From the NCBI GenBank assembly GCA_002900995.3, contig CM035315.1, positions 977,967-1,041,966 on the forward strand: a DNA stretch of 64,000 bases. Reading direction: 5' to 3'. Source of the DNA: Ganoderma boninense (taxonomy: Eukaryota > Basidiomycota > Agaricomycetes > Polyporales > Polyporaceae). Numbering within the stretch: the stretch's first letter is position 1; each line of letters begins with the position of its first letter. Below the pieces are notes generated by a model, which did not search any database, was not told where the DNA came from, and worked only from the letters and a program-made list of their open reading frames with translations. Both the position numbers and the translations under genes were made by a program. This document shows, piece after piece, positions 47,312 to 56,752 of the stretch.

Positions 47312-48005
47312 AGAGAGTAGTGTGGCCCTTATGAGGCCATGGAGGCGGAGTCACGTTAGCTCCAGCGCGGTGGGTATCGAGAGAGCTAGTGGGTGCTCAC
47401 TGCCTGATGCTATTCCCCGAGGCTAGCAATCTCTCCATTGTTCGATACAAGTCAGTGAGCGTGTAGGATAGAGGACTGGGGTGTTAAGGGAGAGAATGAG
47501 GTGCAGCGACGCAGGTATGTATACGTACGGGCTGACGGTGCTGCGGTCATGTGCACGTAAGGTTTCTACGCCCCACACGTTCAAGGCTTCCACTCACATC
47601 CCCATGCACTCTGCGGTCAACCGCAGCGACCCCGAATCATACGTGAGCACTGTGCGGCTCGAGACTCAAGGTTGCATTCATATCGGGGCAGCACCTTCAC
47701 GATCGGCATGGTTCGACCCCAAGCCGTTGGTTTGACCCCGAGCCGTTGGTTTGACCCCGAGCCGTTGGTTTGACCCCGAGCCGTTGGTTTGACCCCGAGC
47801 CGTTCGGGCTGGAGTGGGGCACCAGACCCCGTGTGGATACGCGGAAACTTCTTCAATGGAGGAACGCTAGGATCTGGGATCCAGACATCACGGAAAAACA
47901 TCGCATATCTGTGGAAGTATCCGCACGGGCCTAAACGCTATGACACAGCCAAATACTTATACTTTCTCTTCATGCTCGCTACAGCTTGCTGTTCCTCTTC
48001 GATAG
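47312..48005. other. intergenic region with the 19-bp tandem repeat
   Basis: 694 bp between the Gag fragment and the stop of ECM4-like copy B. Besides the repeat at 47715-47804 nothing is recognisable. Confidence 0.5.
47715..47804. repeat. 19-bp tandem repeat, about five copies
   Basis: Unit GACCCCGAGCCGTTGGTTT starts at 47715, 47734, 47753, 47772 and 47791. The first copy has one A for G change and the last is cut short. The period is not a multiple of three and the array lies in non-coding DNA about 200 bp beyond the stop of ECM4-like copy B. Confidence 0.95.
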
Positions 48006-49576
48006 TCAGAGCGGCAGGATGTTCGGGATGGGGCCGACGGGCACAATGCGGTGCGGATTGATCTGCAAAGAGTTTCATTCAGACACTCAATCGCCCTGGA
48101 CAGCAGCCAAAAGTGGGGCAGGACGCACGTGCGGGTGAGACCAGTAGTAATGCGTCTTGATGTGGTCGAAGTTGCAGGTTGACGAGAACGCGTCGTTGTT
48201 CCAGTACAGCTTCTGCATCCACCTGTTCCCCCACCAGTCACGGTCACCGTCAGCATTCGCTCGCGACATTGACACCCATTCCTATGCCTGTGCGGGGTGG
48301 ACGGGCGCACGCACCGATGGATCGCGGGGTACCCGTCGCGAATCGTGCGGAGGTTACACTTGAAGTGGCCGACGTACACGGGGTCGAAGCGGACGATGGT
48401 GACGAAGAGCCGCACATCCGCCTCGGTGAGCTGGTTGCCAATGAGGAAGTCCTTGCCCTGCAGTATCTTCTCCAGCTCGTCGAGCGACTGGAAGAGCGGG
48501 ACAACCGCCGCCTCATACGCCTCCTGAGTTGTTGCGAAGCCCGATTTATACACCCCGTCTGGGCGCGAGCGTCATCGTCAGTATCACAGAGTGGTGTAGA
48601 AGGAACGAAGAGGATGTATGCGCACTGTTGACGGTGTCGTACACCCACTCGTTGAGCTCGTCGATCTCCTTGCGGAGGGGCTCGGGATAGAGGTCGAGCT
48701 TAGCCTTTTCCGCGGGGAGCTGGTCGTTGAACGCGGTATTGAACATGCGGATAATCTCAGAGCTCTCGTTGTTCACGATCGTCTTCTTTTGCTTATCCCA
48801 GAGCACGGGCACCGTAAACCTTCGCACATACGCCGCGTCAGAGTCGCGCATACAGCCTGTGTATGCGCATAAATCCACTCACCGGCCGTCATAGTCGGCC
48901 TTGGCGCTGAGATAGAGGTCTTTGATGTGGTTGGAACCGTAGAGCGGGTCGACATCCGCACCCGGGAACGCGTCCACATTGGCAAATGGCCAGCCGTTCG
49001 CACCCATCTTCGGGGACACTACGCTGACGTCTGTGGCGCCCCGTTGATTTCGATACTTGCGCGATTGGAAACGGATTACTTACCAATGAAGTCCTCCAAA
49101 CCCTTCAACTTCCGCACGATGAGCGTGCGCGTTGCCCAGGCTGATAGAAAAGGCTGAGTGTTCCTGTATGCGTGGGGATAGACGAATGGAACACGACTCA
49201 CGGCACGCGTAGGAGACATAAAGGTGATAGCGGCCTGCAGCGGGGGATCGCGTTTAATCTCGCGTCGTACGCGGATCTGTACAACAAGCAACTCACCCTT
49301 CTCAGGGGCGAACTCGCCTCCCTTCTCGATGAAGTTCCTGAAGGAAGAGGCCTTGCGCTTGAAAGAGCCATCGGCCTCCATCTTGCCCTTGCTGATGTCG
49401 CTCAAGTGTGAAACGTCGCGGGTGGCCATTGTGCGGAAGTGCAGTGTCGGCGTCGTGAGGGGAGTGTATGCGTGCTGGGGTATGGACGATCTACCAAGAC
49501 GCGCGGTATTTATCGGCCTTGCAAGGTAGTGGCGGAAGGGCTGAATGCGTAAGAGCGACCGAGGCTGAATCATCAT
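48006..49576 (-). CDS. ECM4: glutathionyl-hydroquinone reductase, ECM4-like, copy B, with a likely mitochondrial presequence
   Basis: Same enzyme family as copy A. Exons 49576-49297, 49234-49202, 49140-49084, 49030-48883, 48819-48626, 48558-48315, 48222-48129 and 48062-48006 join in phase to 368 residues. Active-site Cys in SYACPWATR; also FPGADVDPLYG, NNESSEIIR, LTEADVRLFV and the end VPVGPIPNILPL. The first 49 residues contain many Arg and no Asp/Glu, as in a mitochondrial targeting peptide; an in-frame ATG at 49429 would give a cytosolic form of about 319 residues, and a GATAAATA on the coding strand about 80 bp upstream of it could serve that start. The four exons after the first have exactly the copy A lengths (33, 57, 148, 194). 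Copy B lacks one copy A intron and has another near the 3' end (48063-48128). Head-to-head with MFS copy B. Confidence 0.95.
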
Positions 49577-51514
49577 GCCAGGCTTTTTGACTTTGAGGAG
49601 TGCGAGGTGTTCCCTTTTATGGGGAAGGAGGACACAGGGGTGTCATGGCGTCGCCGTCTGATCGCCTATCTTCCTGCAGCGTTGGCCCTTCAGATCAGCC
49701 GCTCGCGTCCTGAGCATTGGTAAAGGACGAGAGAACAGTCAGCATCGAGCGAGGACGACGAGGCAGCACCGACGTAAGCAGGGAGAACGGAGGGACTGTC
49801 CGGTCCGCGCTGGGAACGATTTACTACAGTACTTACTCGCTGTCCAGTCGTCGATCTGGCCCACGTGGATCCCAGATCTCTTCGCCGATACAGCGTGGGG
49901 GCACTCCGGTTCGAACGGACTCCCTCTTCTTCAGCAACAAGCGCTGCACTCCGACACAGGCCAGCGCATCTCTGCCACCTCATATCTTTCCTTTCAACTA
50001 CAGCTGCAGACCGTAGAGGGTGTGGAACATTGTCTCATTCCCAGGTTGTTATTGCCTCGTGCCGAACGTGGCCTTTGATAATGATTTCCACCAGCTCCCA
50101 AGTTGTCATGATCAGCCGAGAAAACACTTACAAGCTCCTGTCTACCCGGTATGTGCTATTCCTTAGTTCGGATTTTGGTAATCCTGATGCTGAGGGGCTG
50201 AGTAGCAATGAAGAAAGTGATAACCAAACTGCATCTGGCTTTGCAGTGTTTGAGGTGGGCCTTCTCTCCGCCCGGCGTATCCGACCATGAATAAAACTGT
50301 GGTATGTTTTGTGCCAAGTCATGGTCTCGACCGCATTCACCATAATCACATGCGGACAACAACTATGCTCGCCGGTGACCTCGCCTCTCGTCGAGACCTA
50401 CGGGCCGCGAGTCCCTCAGGCCCCCCGGTGCCACTTTACGTGTTTTCTACCGGCTGGTGAAGGATGGTGAGTGCCCGGGTACATAACTTACCGCAAAGCG
50501 CTCCGACGTTGATCGCTCTTCGCCCGTCATCCCGTCCTAGCCGTACGTGTCGGAATATTTTACGGCAAGGTTTTTTTGACGAACCTGAGCGCGAGGCTGG
50601 AGAGCTCCGACAGTCACTCACAGGGGCGCTCAACCGTCACCGCCATTCCCAGAGGGGGCGGCGTCTGTGCTGCTCATTGACGATTGCAGGCCATCGGGGG
50701 AGATGGTCGAGATGTTTGGGTGAATGATGGAGACCTGCCATTGGCGCATCAGAGGTAAGGATTTCGCAAATGTCTGATTGCGGGTTTTTCGTGTCTAACT
50801 TCGGGGACTTCGGAAGGTATGACGTGTCTGAAAGTGTTTGAAAAGTCTGTATATCAGACCGTTTCAAAAAATCGTTGAAATTCAACGAACTGCCGATGGG
50901 CTGTCGTGGATGCGTAAACACGTTCGCCCGCCGGGTCCGCGTTGCCGGTGCCTTACGGACGCCGAACTTTTTCAACTTACTTTGATCTGGAGCGCAAGCA
51001 GGACATGAACCTCGCGCTCGAGACATGTTCCCGCTGTGCCTCTAGAACTGCGTCTCGAAGCTCATCGGTTTCTTTGCTTCCGGTGAGCAGTGCGCCACAC
51101 AACCTCGTGAAAGTGTTGTACCGCTTAATCCAAGATCGCCACCAGGATAGCCCCCTGCCCTCCTTCCCGAGTCTTTATGGAATTACGCCAAAGGCGTGGC
51201 TCGATCACCGCAGCATTTGGTTTTGCTTCCGGACGTGGTTTGCAGCGGTGGCTTACTGCGATCGACACGCGCTAGTCGTGCGACTGCTATCGGACACCGC
51301 TGGGCCTGGCTACTTACCGCAAAACCCGCTCGGCTCAAAGGGCAACTATAACATGGATGCTGAATCGCCCCAGCACTCGTCAGCTTCCGCCACCTATTTT
51401 TCCCGCATTCAGTGAAGGTTGACGGCGGTACACCAGTGCCCGTTCTCTCGCTTCCCCACCCTTCTCCCTAGTCTCTCTCTTTCTCTCCCTAATTAATCTC
51501 AGAAATCCTTGGAC
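49577..51514. promoter_or_regulatory. divergent region between ECM4-like copy B and MFS copy B
   Basis: 1.94 kb between two start codons. A CT-rich tract at about 51450-51490 precedes the MFS start, a frequent promoter element in fungi. Two open frames (49865-50290 + and 50942-51415 +) have no motif. No TATA box or repeat stands out. Confidence 0.5.
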
Positions 51515-53554
51515 ATGAAAGCGTGGACTAGTAACTCCTCAATCGCCACCACCGCAGTGCACGATGATCACTCTCTTCAACTCGACAAGGTTCTATCCGG
51601 CTCCGACGTCGAGAAGCTTCGTGAACACGAAGATGACGATGCCACAGAGGACTACCCAGACGGCGGTCTGAGAGCTTGGCTAGTCGTCCTTGGTGTGCGT
51701 GTTCTCCCTTACGGGCCTCTCGTTCTGTCTTCCACTCTAACCTACCACGATGCTGGCAGGGATCATTAGGTTTATGCGCCACCTTCGGCTTTGTCAACGC
51801 GTGGGGCGTATGTACACCCCTTCATATCCAGCCATTTTTCGTGACCGCTGACATGGCTCGGTTGTAGATTTTCCAGGTATACTACCAGGAGGTCATGTTG
51901 AGACACATGTCTCCATCGGACATGTACGCTACTCGTCTCCTCATCGCTTCAATTGTGGACTGATGTTCTCTCCGATTTGTAGCGCCTGGATCGGCTCGTT
52001 GCAGGTGCGTGCTTCCTCTCAATCTCGTTCGCCCTTCCATCTGACCCAGCCCCCAGTATGCTCTCGTCTTCATGCCCGGCCTGGCCTTTGGCAGGCTCTT
52101 CGACATGGGCTACCTCCGACTTCCCGTCTCCGCTGCGTCGGCGCTGCTCATCGCATGCACCTTCCTCACCGCGGAGTGCACAGAATTCTGGCATTTCGTC
52201 CTGTGCCAAGGCTTCGGCATCGGTGTACGTACAATCCGCTAATCTGCGTCACTCCAGCCACCGTCAAGTGTGAGTCTTACCGATGTATCCGACCGTAGCT
52301 ATCCAGCGGTGCGGTTTTCACCCTCGGGGCGGGCGTCGTCACGCACTGGTTCCGCAAGAGGCTGGGGCTCGCTCTGGCGTGTCTGGCGGGGGGATCTAGC
52401 ATCGGCGGGACGATCTTTCCTATCATCCTACGGAACCTCATCGAGCACTACAGGTGCGTCTCTCAATCATTGCCGCGTACTGCACTCTCTCTGACGCCTT
52501 TTGCAACAGTTTCAAATGGACTCTTCGCATCACAGCGTTTATCATGGCAGGATTTCTCGTTATACTCAATCTAGTGCGTTCATCCCCCCCAGATTATCTT
52601 CCGTTATGGGGACTATATGCTAACCCGCTCCGGAACTCTCAACTCAAGACCGTAGCCAGGAGGCTCCCACCGAAACCCAAACAAGGCCCGTTCGTGAACC
52701 TCGCCCTATTCAAGGACATCAAATACACCATTTATTGTCTCTCGCTTCTCGTCGGTTTCCTGGGCCTCTACACTGTGAGCGATAGAAAAACAGAGTGGTG
52801 TCAGACAGACAGAGTGGCTAATCCTAACAATCGACGACTCTAGTGCCTGACATACATCTCCCTCAGCGGTGTGCTCGCAGGGCTCGACACCAACCTGTCG
52901 TTCTACCTCCTCTCCATCGCTAACGCGTGCTCCCTCGTCGGCCGCATCGGTGGAGGCGCACTCGCAGATCGCGTCGGTAAGGCTCACTAGCTTCCCTCCT
53001 GAGCATCGGCTCCAAACCCATACTAAAGCCAACCGGCAGGCCCGACGAACGTCCTCATCCCCGGCACCCTAGCAGCGGCGGCCATGACATACGCGTGGCC
53101 GTTCGCAACGACCAGAAGTGCTCTGGTTACAGTAGCCGTACTGTACGGGTAAGCCTCTCGTCGTCACCGTCACCTAGGGAGAGAAACTGATTTTGTTGTG
53201 CCGTGCGTTGGCACTGGCAAGGATATCGTCTGGAGTGTTCGTCGCGATCATGGCGCAGCCCGTTGTCCGCATGGGCAAGATCACGGAGGTCGGGATGCGC
53301 ACAGGGATGGCGTTCACCGTCATGTCGTTCGGCGCACTCGCCGGCCCGCCCATCTCTGGGGCGATCCTCGACCACACGGGGGACTTGAAGAACGTCGGAT
53401 ACTACGCAGGTGCGTTGATATCGTCCTTTTGTGAGCTCGCGGAGTGGTGTCGCTGACCCTATTGTCGCGGATAGGCTCGACGATGGTGGGCTCGGTGTTG
53501 CTGATGGCGACCGCTCGGTATTTGCTGCTCGGCAAGTGGGCTGGGAATGCTTGA
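51515..53554 (+). CDS. MFS transporter, monocarboxylate-transporter-like, copy B
   Basis: Twelve-helix carrier of the fungal MCT-like group. Start ATG 51515. Exons 51515-51694, 51760-51807, 51868-51923, 51983-52004, 52057-52224, 52299-52453, 52510-52573, 52649-52774, 52844-52976, 53040-53148, 53222-53409 and 53475-53554 join in phase to 442 residues. Family stretches: YPDGGLRAWLVVLG, GFVNAWG, GRLFDMGYLRLP, LCQGFGIG, HWFRKRLGLALA, ARRLPPKPK, GRIGGGALADR and AGPPISGAILD. The exon pattern equals copy A (29974-31974) except exon 1 (180 versus 240 nt) and exon 7 (64 versus 79 nt). All introns here start with GT. It is divergent from ECM4-like copy B, while copy A is convergent with its ECM4 neighbour. 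Substrate unknown. Confidence 0.96.
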
Positions 53555-53951
53555 ACCCAAGGACGGTGATGACGTGACAACGACCTGTTTGGAATCCAAG
53601 GTACTCTATGATGCCCCAAAGCCCCCGCGGGCTGACGAAATTTAACGTGGTTGTATTTATCTGCATACACGCTGCTCCCATCCATCTAAAGACATATAGC
53701 GTATCTGATGATTATAGTAGATATTCACCGCATATATGCGTATTATGTAGTTACCCAGAATAATACTCCCTGTTGGTATCACTGAAGCTATCCCCACAGA
53801 TCAGGTTGAGGTGCAGCGAAACGGTAGTCGTGTCGTCTTCTGGTGTGTGTCGCTTCAAGTTCCCACCTGGTTCCCACATCTCTGGTCGTGTCCGGTCTCG
53901 CCAACGAACCATGCCGCAAACGGTCAAGGTCAAAGTGCGAACAGCTTCCCA
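53555..53951. other. convergent 3' intergenic region
   Basis: 397 bp between the stops of MFS copy B (+) and the secreted glycoprotein gene (-). AT-rich stretches at 53690-53770 fit 3' UTR and poly(A) sites. Confidence 0.55.
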
Positions 53952-55308
53952 TTACATCCGCATAACAGCCACAACAACTGCACCCGCGACCGCCATCAGC
54001 AGCCCGCGGACGAGTGGGCGGCGGTGCGCCTTCGCGCCGTTACCCGCAGCTTTCGCACCAGGAAGGGTCGTTGGTCTAGTGTGTGTTGACGGGAATGATG
54101 AGGCCCTTAGTCGTACGCAAGCTCAGCGAGGCACACACCTGTGAAGCAGCGGGCCGTGCACAGAGGGAGGCCTCCCTGGCAGATGGACCGAGGCAGTTGG
54201 CGCTGGGAGCGCGCCACCGATCGTCGAGACCGTCGTGCACTGCGACGTGGCCGGTGCGGGGTGTGCGGAGGGGGTGACGGGGTCGCCCTGCCGGAACACG
54301 GTGCCGTTGTTGATGCCCATGGGCTGTTGATGTTATCCGACGAGTCGCGCGCACCAAGCTTGAATCAGGGAGGGAGGGAGTGAAGGGGGTTAGAGGGGAC
54401 GCACCTCGCCGGTCTCGCCTTTGCATGCGTCGAAGCCGGCCTTGTAGTTGCCGGGCATGTTCCAGTCGCAACCCATGAGGTCATAGATGTGCTGACAGAG
54501 GGTCGCGGCGTTGGGCCCATCCTTGCACGCGCGGATGCAGAACTTGCTCGCCGACATGAAGTTCTGGGTGTGGCAGAGGGTCAGCTGAAGCGAACAAGGC
54601 GCATATATGCGGCAGAACAGGCAAGTGGATGAGTTAGAGGTCCGAGATCTGTTTACTGACCGTCCATTCATGCATCTGCGTCATCCCGTTGCCAAACGCA
54701 CTCGAGAATACGAGTCCGCCGATTGGATTGCCTGTCAGATAGTCGCGTGCGTGTGAGTGTATGCGGGCGCAGGTGAAGCACATCGCTCACCGAGGCCGTC
54801 CTTTCCGTGGGGATCCATCTCAGTCATTGCGGTTGTGGTTCCCTTCGGGATGTTAAGTTTCGTCAGGTCGCCGATACCTGTGATCTGTACGTAGTCCGGG
54901 GTCTGAACGAAGTGTGCGCCCGTGATGGCGCCCGGCGGGATGGTTCGCGTGCCGTAGCCCGGCCTGAGGCACCAGGCCACCGCGTTGCGCTTCGTGTTCG
55001 CGATATCAGGCTTGGGTCCTGACTCGGGTGGGGCGAAGAGGCAAAAATCTATGACTGAGTTGACTGCAGAGCATCCATCCACAAGGATGTGTCTTGAGAG
55101 TCACGGGCATTGGATGAGGGCGGGATGGGCGCACCATATGCGTTCTGGCACAGGGAACCATGACTTGAAAAGCTCCGCACTTGTTAGTGCCAGTCTGGCC
55201 CGGTTTTGAAGTCTTGGGCGCACTGTCTGGAGTGAATGTCTGGCCATCCGTCTGCGCAAGCGCCACGGACGCTAGCGACAGGGAAACTAGAGTGCAGAAA
55301 CGGGTCAT
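53952..55308 (-). CDS. macrofage-activating-glycoprotein-like secreted protein, likely GPI-anchored; one-base frameshift
   Basis: Extracellular basidiomycete glycoprotein of the family annotated as macrofage activating glycoprotein; function unclear. Exons 55308-55135, 55063-54791, 54731-54661, 54563-54405, 54323-54139 and 54075-53952; about 328 residues. A signal peptide (MTRFCTLVSLSLASVALA) opens the protein. The family core follows: LCQNAYVNSVIDFCLFAPP, VAWCLRPGYGTR, GAHFVQTPDYVQITG, LDPHG-like MDPHGKDGLGNPIGG, CIRACKDGPNA, HIYDLMGCDWNMP. The last exon gives a hydrophobic C-terminus (LLMAVAGAVVVAVMRM), as expected for a GPI signal. Exon 1 needs one base added in the TTTT run near 55167-55173 to join the NKCG part to GSLCQNAY, after which every phase fits. 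Conserved cysteines are kept, so the break may be a sequence error. Confidence 0.85.
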
Positions 55309-55862
55309 GGCCGATACTAGGGATGAAGGTAGGGTAGCAATGTAGAAACGAGGAAGCGGGTGGGAGTAGAAAGGTAAGAGGGGGTGGAGAGAAGGGGCGT
55401 GCAGTTCGCTTTCGTCCAACAGTCCATGTGAAGGGTGAACACCGTCTCTTACTCGGTCGTCCATCTATACGGGGAAGTCAAGCCGCAAAGTGATGCCTTT
55501 ACCCAGCATGCCTTCTCGCCCGAGGATTTTCTAGTCGGCGGTCATGGAGACCTGCGCATCAGTAAGACACTGAGAAGATATGGCGGAGTGTCGGGCATTA
55601 GTAGGCTGCCGGTCATCTGCTACCTCATGTACCGGCCATCTCGACATGCGAAAGAGGTCAGGCTAAGCTTACCGAGAGCATAAAATGCACCACCCACCAC
55701 AAAGACGATTCACGCGCCTGACATCTCAATGAGATCACCTCAGTCTCGATATGGCATCCAGCAAACATAGCAGACGCTATCTCGCGAAGCGTGATAGCTA
55801 CGCGGACGCTCGGGGCAGCATAGACGGTGGATGAAAGGTGAATTGGAAGGACAGCACCAGGT
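55309..55862. other. intergenic region upstream of the secreted glycoprotein
   Basis: 554 bp. The part next to 55309 is the promoter of the glycoprotein; the part next to 55862 is the 3' side of NDUFS5. No further feature seen. Confidence 0.5.
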
Positions 55863-56467
55863 CTACTTGGAATGCGCAGCCTCTCCACGCTGTATCAGCC
55901 CCACACCGACAATAACGCCGTCTGCCAGGATATCCGCCGCCTTGCGACGGTCGTGGGCCTGGTGCTGCGCCTTGCGAATGAACTCGGTCTTGACCGTCTT
56001 CGCACGCGCGATCTGCATGTCCATGGATTCCGAATGCAACACATGGTATATCGGCGGGATAGAAGGGATGGGTGTATGAGGGAGGGGTGTAGAGGACAGG
56101 TTTAGGAGAGGGATTAGGGAGGAAGGACTGGTCATGCGCACCTCTTTGGTATGGTGAAGACACTCGAGGTAGTCGTCCGCTTGCGCGGTGCACTGGCTAG
56201 GGACGTCCGTTTGTGCGTAACACTACATGAAATGTCATGAATATGCAAGAAAGAACAAAAGAGAGCAGGATAGCGCACTTTAGAGAACTCCTGCCAGTAT
56301 GCAAAGCAACGAGGGACACCTGCGAGCATACACCCATGTTCACATCGAACAGCGATTACTCTCGCGTGAAAACATACCTCCGTGGTAACCAAACCCTGAC
56401 TGTGGGGTGGAGAGATAGGTTGTTAGAATTGATGTCTCCAGTAGAAGGGTGATACACGTACAGCCAT
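55863..56467 (-). CDS. NDUFS5: mitochondrial complex I subunit NDUFS5-like (twin CX9C)
   Basis: Small accessory subunit of NADH:ubiquinone oxidoreductase, imported into the intermembrane space and held by two disulphides. Exons 56467-56462, 56399-56378, 56319-56279, 56222-56142 and 56012-55863 join in phase to 99 residues. The first coding exon is only 6 nt (Met-Ala). Twin CX9C motifs are plain: CFAYWQEFSKC and CTAQADDYLEC, followed by LHHTKE and a basic helix (IARAKTVKTEF), then RRKAADILADGVIVG. Length and pattern fit fungal NDUFS5 orthologues. Divergent from the GET5-like gene, with 285 bp between the start codons. Confidence 0.93.
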
Positions 56468-56752
56468 CGCTCAGAGTCTCAAGGGGAATGGGGCTAAATG
56501 CTGGGGTCGTTGCGAAAGCCGGCGACCAGCACACTCCGGCGTCCCCCGCCTCAATGCGTGACAGAGGTCACCCGTGACTAATAGCACGTGCTGATCTTGG
56601 GCGCTAACTACAAGCGTGCTTTGTCGCAGTGGCGGCACACCGCCACAGACGAGGCGGAGGCTATTCGCGAACCGCATCATCCAGCTCGCCACGACCTTCC
56701 CTCGTTTCGTCCTCCTCGCACTCCTCGCCACGTATCCAAACCCATCGCGACC
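56468..56752. promoter_or_regulatory. divergent promoter NDUFS5 / GET5-like
   Basis: 285 bp between two opposite start codons of housekeeping genes. GC-rich without a clear TATA box, as common for constitutive bidirectional promoters. Confidence 0.55.

Noticed and set aside
47715..47804. Possible CRISPR array
   Set aside because: The 19-bp units follow each other without spacers, and this is a eukaryotic genome.
49890..49930. GGTTCGAAC resembling a tRNA T-loop
   Set aside because: The flanking bases do not form the T stem or an acceptor stem on either strand.
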